Assembly: GCF_014706615.1 (NCBI RefSeq)
Contig: NZ_CP054877.1
Span: forward strand, 248,001-312,000
DNA: 64,000 bases
Direction: 5' to 3'
Source of the DNA: Candidatus Vesicomyosocius sp. SY067_SCS001
GTDB taxonomy: Bacteria > Pseudomonadota > Gammaproteobacteria > PS1 > Pseudothioglobaceae
Of this stretch, positions 47,787-55,462 are shown one piece after another; position 1 is the first letter of the stretch; each line of letters begins with the position of its first letter. Under the pieces are notes generated by a model. The model saw only the letters and a list, made by a program, of their open reading frames with translations, had not been told where the DNA came from and did no database searches. The translations under genes and the position numbers were made by a program.

Positions 47787-48896
47787 CTATAAAATTTCTT
47801 TAAGTGCTGATAAACATAAAACAATATTTTCTTTTCTTGAGGAAAAGCCCATTAAACCAATACGCCAAATTTTACCAGTATAAGAACCAAGGCCTGCACT
47901 AATTTCAAGATTATAATCATTAAGTAGGATGGCGCGAATTTTTTTGTCATCATAACCTTTAGGTATAAGTACAGAATTTAATTGTGGTAATCGGTCTTTT
48001 TTGTTTACTAAGAAGTTAATATCCATTGCCTCTAAACCATTTTTTAATAGTTCATGATTTTTTTTATGGCGTACCCAAGAATTCTCAATGCCTTCTTCTA
48101 ATATCATTACCAATGATTCGTGTAATCCGTATAACATGTTAACAGGTGCAGTATGATGATAAGTGCGTTTACTGCCTCCGTTCCAATAGTTCATGATTAA
48201 ATTAAGGTCTAGAAACCAGCTATTAACAGTTGTTTTTCGTGTGTGGAGTTTTTGAATAGCACGCTCATTAAAGCTAATAAGTGAAATACCTGGCATGGCA
48301 GATAAACATTTTTGCGTGCCTGAATAAATTGCATCAATCTCCCATTCGTCAACATACAAATCAGTACCCCCTAAAGAAGTAACTGCATCCACAATAGTGA
48401 TACAGCCATACTGGTGTGCAAGTTTACATAAGGTTTTAGCATCAGATTGAGCACCTGTTGAAGTTTCAGCGTGTACAAAAGCAACAATATTGGCATTTGG
48501 GTTATTTTTTAAAGCGTGTTCTAGCTTGTCAGTACTGACTGCTTCACCCCAATTATCTTTAACAATAATTGCCTCACCTCCTAAGCGAGTCACATTCTCT
48601 TTCATACGCATACCAAACAGGCCATTAATACAAACAATCACTTTATCGTTAGGCTCGACTAAATTAGTGAAGCAAGCTTCCATTCCAGCTGAACCAGGTG
48701 CTGATATAGGCATGGTTAATTTATTATCGGTTTTAAAGATAGTTTTTAAGCCTTCTTTGATTTCATCCATCATAGTTATAAAAACAGGATCAAGATGTCC
48801 AATAGTAGGCCTTGCCATAGCGGATAAGATTCTTGGATGTACATCAGAAGGACCTGATCCCATGAGAGTTCTTACTGGTGGATTAAATGATTGCAT
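47787..48896 (-). CDS. alanine/serine--glyoxylate aminotransferase family protein
   Basis: 369 residues, class V PLP enzyme. RTLMGSGPSDVHPRIL near the N-terminus, SAPGSAGMEACFTNL (about 64-78), HAETSTGAQSD (about 141-151), VDAVTSLGG (about 169-177), and the PLP lysine in YSGTQKCLSAMPG (about 191-203). IWRIGLMG near the end is characteristic. Divergent from glcDEF, so I infer that it turns glyoxylate made by glycolate oxidase into glycine, with Ala or Ser as donor. Exact donor not visible. Confidence 0.88.
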   Translation of the reverse strand: MQSFNPPVRTLMGSGPSDVHPRILSAMARPTIGHLDPVFITMMDEIKEGLKTIFKTDNKLTMPISAPGSAGMEACFTNLVEPNDKVIVCINGLFGMRMKENVTRLGGEAIIVKDNWGEAVSTDKLEHALKNNPNANIVAFVHAETSTGAQSDAKTLCKLAHQYGCITIVDAVTSLGGTDLYVDEWEIDAIYSGTQKCLSAMPGISLISFNERAIQKLHTRKTTVNSWFLDLNLIMNYWNGGSKRTYHHTAPVNMLYGLHESLVMILEEGIENSWVRHKKNHELLKNGLEAMDINFLVNKKDRLPQLNSVLIPKGYDDKKIRAILLNDYNLEISAGLGSYTGKIWRIGLMGFSSRKENIVLCLSALKEIL

Positions 48897-48905
48897 AATT
48901 CTTTT

Positions 48906-48938
48906 TTTCTTTAATAAATTTAAAGAAACTATTATAAT
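48906..48938. promoter_or_regulatory. divergent promoter between aminotransferase and glcD
   Basis: The spacer of 51 bases holds an inverted repeat TTTCTTTAA (48906-48914)/TTAAAGAAA (48920-48928). Beside it is a TATAAT for glcD at 48933-48938, overlapping a TATAAT for the other strand at 48931-48936. The glcD ATG at 48948 is so close that its mRNA would be leaderless or nearly so. The repeat could be an operator or a hairpin in the aminotransferase leader. Confidence 0.4.
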
Positions 48939-48947
48939 TGCTTATAT

Positions 48948-50378
48948 ATGACAATTGTTAATCAATTATCTCGTGCCCTTCCTAAAGGTATTGTACTTAC
49001 GTCTAACGAAAATACACGCCCATTTGAATGCGATGGTCTAAGTATATATAGGCAAAAGCCTTTGGCGGTAGTATTGCCAGATGATGTTATGCAAATTAAG
49101 CAAGTATTAAAAATTTGCAAGATTAATAACATACCAGTTGTAACACGGGGCGCAGGGACAGGTTTATCGGGCGGGGCGATGCCACTTGAAAAATCTATTG
49201 TGTTAGGGCTGTCTAAATTAAATAAGGTGAAATTAATTGATGTTGAAAATCAATTAGCTGTGGTTGAGCCAGGTGTAAGGAATATTGCTATTAGTGAAGC
49301 AGTGACACAGCATGGGTTGTATTATGCTCCAGATCCATCTAGCCAAATTGCTTGTACAATTGGTGGGAATGTGTCAGAAAATTCTGGCGGAGTGCATTGT
49401 TTAAAATATGGGTTAACAGTACATAATGTTGAAGCAATTAGAATGTTAACTATCGATGGTGATGAATTAATATTATCTTGTCAAGATGATGGATTGGGAC
49501 TTTTGGCACTAATGAATGGCTCTGAAGGTTTGTTAGGTGTTATTACTGAAGTTACAGTTAAGCTCACGCCAAATCCTGCATTTGTCAAGATGGTAATGGC
49601 AGGGTTTGACTCTGTTCGAGATTGTGCTGATGCAATTACTAATATTATTAAGGCAGGTATTATTCCTGCTGGGTTAGAAATGATGGACAGTTTTGCCATT
49701 AAGGCAGCTGAAGGATTTGTTCAAGTGGGTTATCCGCTAGATGCTAAGGCATTATTGCTTTGTGAACTTGATGGTATACAGACGCAAGTTCAATTAGAAC
49801 TTGATAATGTGTTAAAAATTTTATCAGGCGCATCAACTTTAAAAGTATCTGAAAGTGAAGAAGAACGACTTAATTTTTGGAAAGGACGTAAGTCTGCTTT
49901 TTCTGCATTAGGTACACTATCTCCTGATTATTATTGTATGGACGGTACTATTCCGCGTCGTCATTTGGCAGATATGTTGGAAAAAATTCACAAGTTGAGC
50001 AATAAATATCAGCTTAGAGTTGCTAATGTTTTTCACGCTGGTGATGGTAATTTACATCCACTTATTTTATATGATGCTAATGTGATAGGAGAGTTAGAAA
50101 GGACTGAAGAATTCGGCACTGAAATCTTAAAACTTAGTGTGGATATGGGAGGTACAATTACGGGTGAGCATGGCGTCGGTGTAGAAAAATTAAATGCCAT
50201 GTGTTATCAATTTAACATGCAAGAATTAGAAATTTTTCACAAAATTAAACAAGTTTTTGATGAGAATTTATTACTTAATCCTGGTAAGGCAGTACCAGAA
50301 TTACATCGCTGTGCTGAGTTGGGAGCGATGCATGTACATCATGGTGAATTGGCACACCCAGAACTAGAGCGTTTTTAA
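48948..50378 (+). CDS. glcD: glycolate oxidase subunit GlcD (FAD-linked)
   Basis: 476 residues. Oxidises glycolate to glyoxylate as part of the membrane-associated GlcDEF. FAD_binding_4 domain with PVVTRGAGTGLSGGAMP (about 63-79) and SSQIACTIGGNVSENSGGVHCLKYG (about 131-155). The FAD-oxidase C domain includes NVFHAGDGNLHPLILYD (about 362-378) and GGTITGEHGVGVEK (about 401-414). Complete. Stop overlaps the glcE start by one base, so glcDEF is translationally coupled. Confidence 0.95.
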   Translation: MTIVNQLSRALPKGIVLTSNENTRPFECDGLSIYRQKPLAVVLPDDVMQIKQVLKICKINNIPVVTRGAGTGLSGGAMPLEKSIVLGLSKLNKVKLIDVENQLAVVEPGVRNIAISEAVTQHGLYYAPDPSSQIACTIGGNVSENSGGVHCLKYGLTVHNVEAIRMLTIDGDELILSCQDDGLGLLALMNGSEGLLGVITEVTVKLTPNPAFVKMVMAGFDSVRDCADAITNIIKAGIIPAGLEMMDSFAIKAAEGFVQVGYPLDAKALLLCELDGIQTQVQLELDNVLKILSGASTLKVSESEEERLNFWKGRKSAFSALGTLSPDYYCMDGTIPRRHLADMLEKIHKLSNKYQLRVANVFHAGDGNLHPLILYDANVIGELERTEEFGTEILKLSVDMGGTITGEHGVGVEKLNAMCYQFNMQELEIFHKIKQVFDENLLLNPGKAVPELHRCAELGAMHVHHGELAHPELERF

Positions 50379-50911
50379 TGGATTCTAGACTTCAACAGTT
50401 ACAAACTTTAGTTAAGGAATCTAGTAGTTTACATATTAAAAGTACATTGCTAGATTATTCTGGTATTGTGGAATATTATGCTGAAGATTTGGTAATTAGT
50501 GTTAAAGCAGGAACATCAATTGCACAGATTAAAAAACAACTTAAAAAAAATAATCAAGTCTTATCTTTTTATACTGATAATGATAATATAAGCATTGGAG
50601 CTGCTTATGCTCAAGGAGCTCAAGATTTGTCAGATTGTGTGTTAGGTGTGAAGATTATTGACGGTACTGGGGCGTATTTAAATTTTGGTGGTCAGGTGAT
50701 AAAAAACGTTGCAGGTTATGATGTGGCACGTTTATTAGTTGGTTCAAAAGGAAAGTTGGCTTTAATTATGCAAATTAGCTTTAAGATAATGCCAGCTACT
50801 TATGTTAATCAATTAACCCCACCTGTTAAGTGTAAAAATAATTCAGTATTACATCAACAGATTGAGAAAAAATTAAAACAAGTTTTTGATCCTAGAGGGA
50901 TTTTTAACTAA
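50378..50911 (+). CDS. glcE: shortened glycolate oxidase subunit GlcE
   Basis: Only 177 residues (E. coli about 350). Residues 1-148 match the N-terminal FAD-binding part: EDLVISVKAGTSIAQIKKQL, FVLG-like CVLGVKIIDGTGAYLNFGG, and QVIKNVAGYDVARLLVGSKGKLALIMQISFKIMP. The sequence then jumps to the family's last residues, IEKKLKQVFDPRGIFN, lacking the roughly 150-residue middle and C-terminal domain and the final PGR. So an internal in-frame deletion is likely. Overlaps glcD and glcF by one base each, so translation of the operon is kept. Whether the protein still supports the complex is unknown. Confidence 0.88.
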   Translation: MDSRLQQLQTLVKESSSLHIKSTLLDYSGIVEYYAEDLVISVKAGTSIAQIKKQLKKNNQVLSFYTDNDNISIGAAYAQGAQDLSDCVLGVKIIDGTGAYLNFGGQVIKNVAGYDVARLLVGSKGKLALIMQISFKIMPATYVNQLTPPVKCKNNSVLHQQIEKKLKQVFDPRGIFN

Positions 50912-52035
50912 TGCAAACGATAAAAATCAGTAATATAGAAGCTAATAACATTATTAGAAAATGTGTACATTGTGGATTTTGCTTGGCTACTTGCCCGACT
51001 TATCAATTGTTAGGTAATGAATTAGACTCGCCTCGTGGACGTATTTATTTGATTAAATCGGCTTTAGAAAATCATTATTTTTCTAAGCAAAGCATTGTTC
51101 ATTTAGATCGTTGTTTAACGTGTAGGTCATGTGAAACTACTTGTCCATCAGGAGTGGAATACGTTAAATTAGTAAATATTGGACGTAAGCTTGTAGAACA
51201 AAAACGTCCACTTTGGCAGAAAGTATATAGATATTTTATCCGCCAATTTTTAACTACTCCTATTTTATTTAATCCAATTGGATTTATTTTTAGGCATTCT
51301 CAAATCAAAGGAAAACCTATTAAACCTTTTATAAAAATTGGTACGGTTTTATTATTAGGAGGTTGTGTGCAACCTATTCTTGCGCCTAATATTAACCATA
51401 GTATTAAAAATATTCTAGCAAAATTAGGCTATGAAACTATAGAAACCCCACAAAAACAATGTTGCGGGGCTATTGACCAACATTTAAGCGTTAATCATGA
51501 TGCTCTGATTCAAATTAAGCAAAATATTGATGCTTGGCTTAAAGTTAAGGCTGAGATAATTATTGCTAGTGCTAGTGGTTGTGGATTAATGGTTAAAGAT
51601 TACGTATCCATGTTTGAAAGACTAGACCCTTATTATCAAAAAGCACAATATATTGTTAATAAAACAAAAGATATTGCTGAATTTTTATCAGATAAAAATT
51701 TAAATCAGCTTAATTTAGAAAAGGTTAATATTATTTATCATGAACCTTGTACATTACAACACGGTCAACAATTAGGAGGGTTGGTTAGTTCTATTTTAAA
51801 TTCACTTGGTTATCAACAAACTCCTGTTGTTGATTCGCATTTATGTTGCGGTTCTGCAGGTACGTATTCAATTTTTCATCCAAAATTATCACAACAATTA
51901 AGAACTAACAAGTTAAAACATTTACAAATAGCCAAACCCCAAATGATAGTTACTGCAAATATTGGTTGTTTAATTCATCTGCAAAAAGAAGTAAAAATCC
52001 CTGTTAAACATTGGGTAGAATTATTAGACAATTAG
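50911..52035 (+). CDS. glcF: glycolate oxidase iron-sulfur subunit GlcF
   Basis: 374 residues (E. coli about 407). Two 4Fe-4S motifs: CVHCGFCLATCPTY (about 18-31) and CLTCRSCETTCPSG (about 69-82). Then two cysteine-rich CCG domains, with GGCVQPILAPNINHS, QCCGAIDQHLS, HEPCTLQHGQ and LCCGSAGTYSIFHP. Passes electrons from GlcD to the quinone pool. Third gene of glcDEF. Confidence 0.94.
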   Translation: MQTIKISNIEANNIIRKCVHCGFCLATCPTYQLLGNELDSPRGRIYLIKSALENHYFSKQSIVHLDRCLTCRSCETTCPSGVEYVKLVNIGRKLVEQKRPLWQKVYRYFIRQFLTTPILFNPIGFIFRHSQIKGKPIKPFIKIGTVLLLGGCVQPILAPNINHSIKNILAKLGYETIETPQKQCCGAIDQHLSVNHDALIQIKQNIDAWLKVKAEIIIASASGCGLMVKDYVSMFERLDPYYQKAQYIVNKTKDIAEFLSDKNLNQLNLEKVNIIYHEPCTLQHGQQLGGLVSSILNSLGYQQTPVVDSHLCCGSAGTYSIFHPKLSQQLRTNKLKHLQIAKPQMIVTANIGCLIHLQKEVKIPVKHWVELLDN

Positions 52036-52060
52036 GTTTAATAGATTGATATAAATACCT

Positions 52061-53380
52061 ATGAGAAGAAGAAGAAAATTAGAGCCTAAAACTTATGAGT
52101 TAAATATAGAGTCATTTTCTCATGAGGGGAGAGGTATTGCACATTTTGAAAACAAAGTAATTTTTGTAAATGATGCGTTACCGGGTGAATTAGTGATTGC
52201 TAATCGTACATTTTCATGTGCAAAATTTGAAGAGGCTGATGCTAAAGAAATATTAAAACCAGCAGACAATAGAATAAAACCAAAGTGTGATGTATTTGGT
52301 ATTTGTGGTGGTTGTTCATTTCAGAACTTATCTAGCAAAGACCAGATACAAATTAAAAGTAGATGGCTAAAAAAGGTATTTGCCAAGCAGTCTAAAGTTG
52401 AACCGAAAAATTGGTTAAAATCTCTTCAATTCCAAAGTTGGGGTTATCGTCGTAAAGCTAGACTAGGTATTCGATATGTGTCTAAAAAAGACAAGGTATT
52501 GATTGGGTTTAGAGAAAGAAAATCTTCATTCATCACTAATATGAGTCGTTGTGAGGTGTTGCATCCATCAATAGGGGAACATCTTGAAGTACTTGCTAAT
52601 TGTGTTGAAAGACTTAGTATTAAATCTAGTATTCCGCAATTTGAAGTGGTAATTTCTGAGAGTGGTATAGCACTTATTTTAAGACATCTTGAATCTTTGA
52701 GCATAAAAGATGAAAAAATATTAGCAGACTGTGCTCAAGAATTGAATATTACTTTTTATACCCAAAGTGGTGGTTTAGATAGTATAAAGCCATTAGATGA
52801 ACCTGTTGTACTAACGTATTCACATTCTAATCATAATATTATTATGGAATTTTTACCTACTGATTTTGTTCAAGTAAACTTTAAACTTAATCAACAAATG
52901 GTTAGTCTAGCAGTAGAATTACTTGAACTTAATGAATTTGATAAGGTGATTGATTTATTCTGCGGTTTGGGTAATTTCACCTTGCCAATTGCAAGATATG
53001 CTAAATATGTAGTGGGTATTGAAGGTGATTTAGGATTGGTTGAAAGGGCAAAGTATAATGCTGAAAAAAATAGCATTAATAATGTTGATTTTTATAAGTC
53101 AGATTTATGTAAAGAAGTGGTAGGTTTTGAATGGTTTAAAGGAAAGAATTATAATAAAGCATTGATTGATCCATCTAGATCTGGTGCAATTGAAATTGTA
53201 GAATTGCTACCTAAATTAGGCGTAACAAGATTGGTATATGTATCATGTAATCCTGCAACGTTGGCTCGTGATACGATTAAGTTAATTGAACTTGGGTTTA
53301 CTCTTGAAACAGCAGGGGTGATAGACATGTTTCCTCAAACTTCTCATGTGGAATCTATTGCTTTATTTGTTAAACGATAA
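52061..53380 (+). CDS. rlmD: 23S rRNA (uracil1939-C5)-methyltransferase
   Basis: 439 residues (RumA). N-terminal TRAM domain (YELNIESFSHEGRGIAHFENKVIFVNDALPGE, about 12-43). 4Fe-4S cysteines CDVFGICGGCSFQ (about 79-91) with CEVLHP (about 167). SAM domain VIDLFCGLGNFTLPIARYA (about 300-318), and catalytic YVSCNPATLARD (about 394-405). In E. coli it is followed by relA; here a decayed region follows. Confidence 0.95.
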   Translation: MRRRRKLEPKTYELNIESFSHEGRGIAHFENKVIFVNDALPGELVIANRTFSCAKFEEADAKEILKPADNRIKPKCDVFGICGGCSFQNLSSKDQIQIKSRWLKKVFAKQSKVEPKNWLKSLQFQSWGYRRKARLGIRYVSKKDKVLIGFRERKSSFITNMSRCEVLHPSIGEHLEVLANCVERLSIKSSIPQFEVVISESGIALILRHLESLSIKDEKILADCAQELNITFYTQSGGLDSIKPLDEPVVLTYSHSNHNIIMEFLPTDFVQVNFKLNQQMVSLAVELLELNEFDKVIDLFCGLGNFTLPIARYAKYVVGIEGDLGLVERAKYNAEKNSINNVDFYKSDLCKEVVGFEWFKGKNYNKALIDPSRSGAIEIVELLPKLGVTRLVYVSCNPATLARDTIKLIELGFTLETAGVIDMFPQTSHVESIALFVKR

Positions 53381-53860
53381 ACATTAATATCAACATTCAA
53401 ATTTTGGATTTTTACTAAAATAATGTCTTGTATAAATATTACTAAATTTTAATTTTAATCGACGGTATGATATAGTTAGTAGTTGTCAATTAGATGTTTA
53501 AAATTAGTGAAAACATTGGTAATAATTAAAAATTAGGTATTATACTTATTGCTAGAATACGAATAGGTAAAATTTATTTAAAATAATCATTTAATAAACA
53601 AGCTAGTAGAGACTGGATATTAATTTGAATTTAATGGCTTGATAATCCTGATTGTGAATTCTAATAAGAATGAATTTTATTGCTTTTATAAAATATTTTA
53701 TTAGTGAGAAAGACTACAATTTAGAGTGTGAAATTATTTTAATTTGTTACAACAATAATTTTTGTTAAAATAATTTAGGAAAATATTTAATTGAGTATGG
53801 TTTATCAATATGACATATGCCTATTATCAGCGATATTAGAAATAATCTTAAACGTGATAA
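53381..53860. other. A+T-rich non-coding DNA after rlmD
   Basis: 480 bases with no gene trace that I can identify, ending at the hexamer repeat at 53868. Probably an old decayed gene or spacer. Confidence 0.45.
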
Positions 53861-53867
53861 TGTGAAT

Positions 53868-53903
53868 AACTGTAACTGTAACTGTAACTGTAACTGTAAC
53901 TGT
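53868..53903 (+). repeat. AACTGT hexanucleotide tandem repeat
   Basis: Six exact AACTGT units, then a broken seventh (AAT). It lies outside any intact gene, just upstream of the nagZ trace. The unit has more G+C than its surroundings. Confidence 0.95.
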
Positions 53904-53959
53904 AATTATAATAGTATATTTTGATTGTAATGTTAGGTGAGTAAAATATTAAATACTTA

Positions 53960-54790
53960 TTTAGATAAAAAAATGTTGTTTATTTTTTTAAATGGTATTA
54001 TTGCTAGTAGGTATACATGTGTGATTATAGGATTTAGTAATAACTTTGTTAATATAAAGATATTCGTGAAGTTAATAAAAATTCGTTGATTGCTGTTGAT
54101 TACGAAGGTGGATGAGTATAGTGTTTGAGGTAAGGATTTATCTATTTACTAGCTATTGAAAGATTGGGATTATTGTATAATAAAAATCTAAATATAGCTA
54201 TAAATAAAGTATTTCCCTGTGGTTTTGTATTGGCATATGAATTACTAGATATTGGCATAGATTTTTCTTTTGTATCTGTGTTAGATGTTAATTAGGATAC
54301 CTGCTAAGTAATTGTTTATAGAGCTTTTCATTTTAATTATGATGTATTATAAAATTAGCAGGTAGGTTTAATTAATGGAATGCATAAAGCGTAGCATGAA
54401 GTATGTTAGTGAGTATTTTCTATGGTATGAATTTGTTATAGTAGATTTACACTTAACTTTTGCCAGTAGATAATAGTGGTCTATGAATGATTCATTATGA
54501 GATGTAACTCTTTTAAAGAGTAAGTTAATTATGGGCTTGATTAACTTATGCTTATTCATGTTGTTTATATTCAAGTAAATAATAACTCTGTAGGGTTTCA
54601 GTTAAATGAATTAAGGAGATTATGTATAATCAGTTTAAGTGTGTAGGTATTATTTTTAGTGATGATTTGTCTATGCAAGGTATATGTTTTATAGAATAAA
54701 AACATTATTGGATAGTGGTTGTGATTTTAGTGCTTATATGTAATCATCTAGAATTAGTTATGCAACTTATTGATAAAAATTACAATCAAT
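53960..54790 (+). pseudogene. nagZ: nagZ, beta-N-acetylhexosaminidase, decayed
   Basis: Pieces of NagZ are readable in order. VIIGFSNNFVN comes first (family VILFSRN). From 54068 one frame gives EVNKNSLIAVDYEGG, stop, V, stop, CLR (family EGGRVQRLR, explained by CGA to TGA, CAG to TAG and CGT to TGT). The same frame continues GFIYLLAIERLGLLYNKN, FVLAYELLDIGIDFSFVSVLDVN, stop, then YRAFHFNYDVL to about 54395. After a frameshift come MKYVSEYFLWYEFVIVDLHLT (KHFPGHG...DSH region), SVGFQLNELRRLC, and near 54640-54680 GIIFSDDLSMQG, then LDSGCDFSAYM. NagZ removes GlcNAc from muropeptides in cell-wall recycling. Confidence 0.85.
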
Positions 54791-54862
54791 ATAAGGTTTT
54801 TATAAATTTAAAACTGATAAAATAAAATATCAGAAACATTTAGTAAAAATTAGAGATTTATT

Positions 54863-55144
54863 GTGAACAATGATAATATACAAAAATTCGAAATTAGGCT
54901 TTTAGCTGTAGTTAGAAAAACCCTCATTGCTGTTGCTAAAGATACTATCACTCGGCCAGGATTAAAACATCCGCTTAGTAAAGTAACACAAGAAATGATA
55001 ACTGATTGTTTAGATATTGTAACTAGTAGACAAATTGCTATTGAAAAATCCTCAGGTATGCATACTAATATGAAACCGATTTATACCGATAAGCAAGCGG
55101 TGCAAAGTTTTTCAATTGATGATTTAAAGAAAACCTTAAATTAA
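54863..55144 (+). CDS. small conserved-looking protein of unknown function
   Basis: 93 residues, GTG start after a weak ribosome site. Not recognised. Predicted mostly helical, no signal peptide or membrane segment: RLLAVVRKTLIAVAKDT (about 12-28), RPGLKHPLSKVTQEMITDCLDIVTSRQIAIEKS (about 32-64), then a looser tail ending FSIDDLKKTLN. The HPLS turn and regular helices look like a selected protein in the midst of decayed DNA. Downstream of the nagZ pseudogene, with which it may once have shared a transcript. Confidence 0.65.
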   Translation: MNNDNIQKFEIRLLAVVRKTLIAVAKDTITRPGLKHPLSKVTQEMITDCLDIVTSRQIAIEKSSGMHTNMKPIYTDKQAVQSFSIDDLKKTLN

Positions 55145-55462
55145 ACAGTTTATTTTGGTAAATTTATATAGGTTTTGATTTTATTAAATCACATGAATTA
55201 TATTCAAATCAATAGAAAGGAATTATGTTATAACTAACTAATAAGTTTCTACTTTATTAAAATTGATTTATCATTATTTTTTGATTTCTTATATGATAGA
55301 ACGGTATAGGCTAGATAAATATGGTGTTAATTTATCCACATTCTAACTACCTTAAAGAGGTATCTAATTTTATAATAATAATTTAATTTTTTAGTCAGTT
55401 GGTTGGCTTTGTTTCTAGATGAGTATCAAAAAAGTTATAGTGTAACAAGGTGAGTTGTTCAA
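55145..55462. other. convergent gap before uvrD
   Basis: 318 A+T-rich bases between two converging genes. I see no gene trace and no good terminator hairpin. Confidence 0.45.

Noticed and set aside
48490-48951. 153-codon plus-strand frame over the aminotransferase start
   Set aside because: Antisense to conserved PLP-enzyme sequence and runs through the divergent promoter.
53868-53903. CRISPR-like array
   Set aside because: A pure six-base tandem repeat without spacers; no CRISPR array was seen anywhere in the window.
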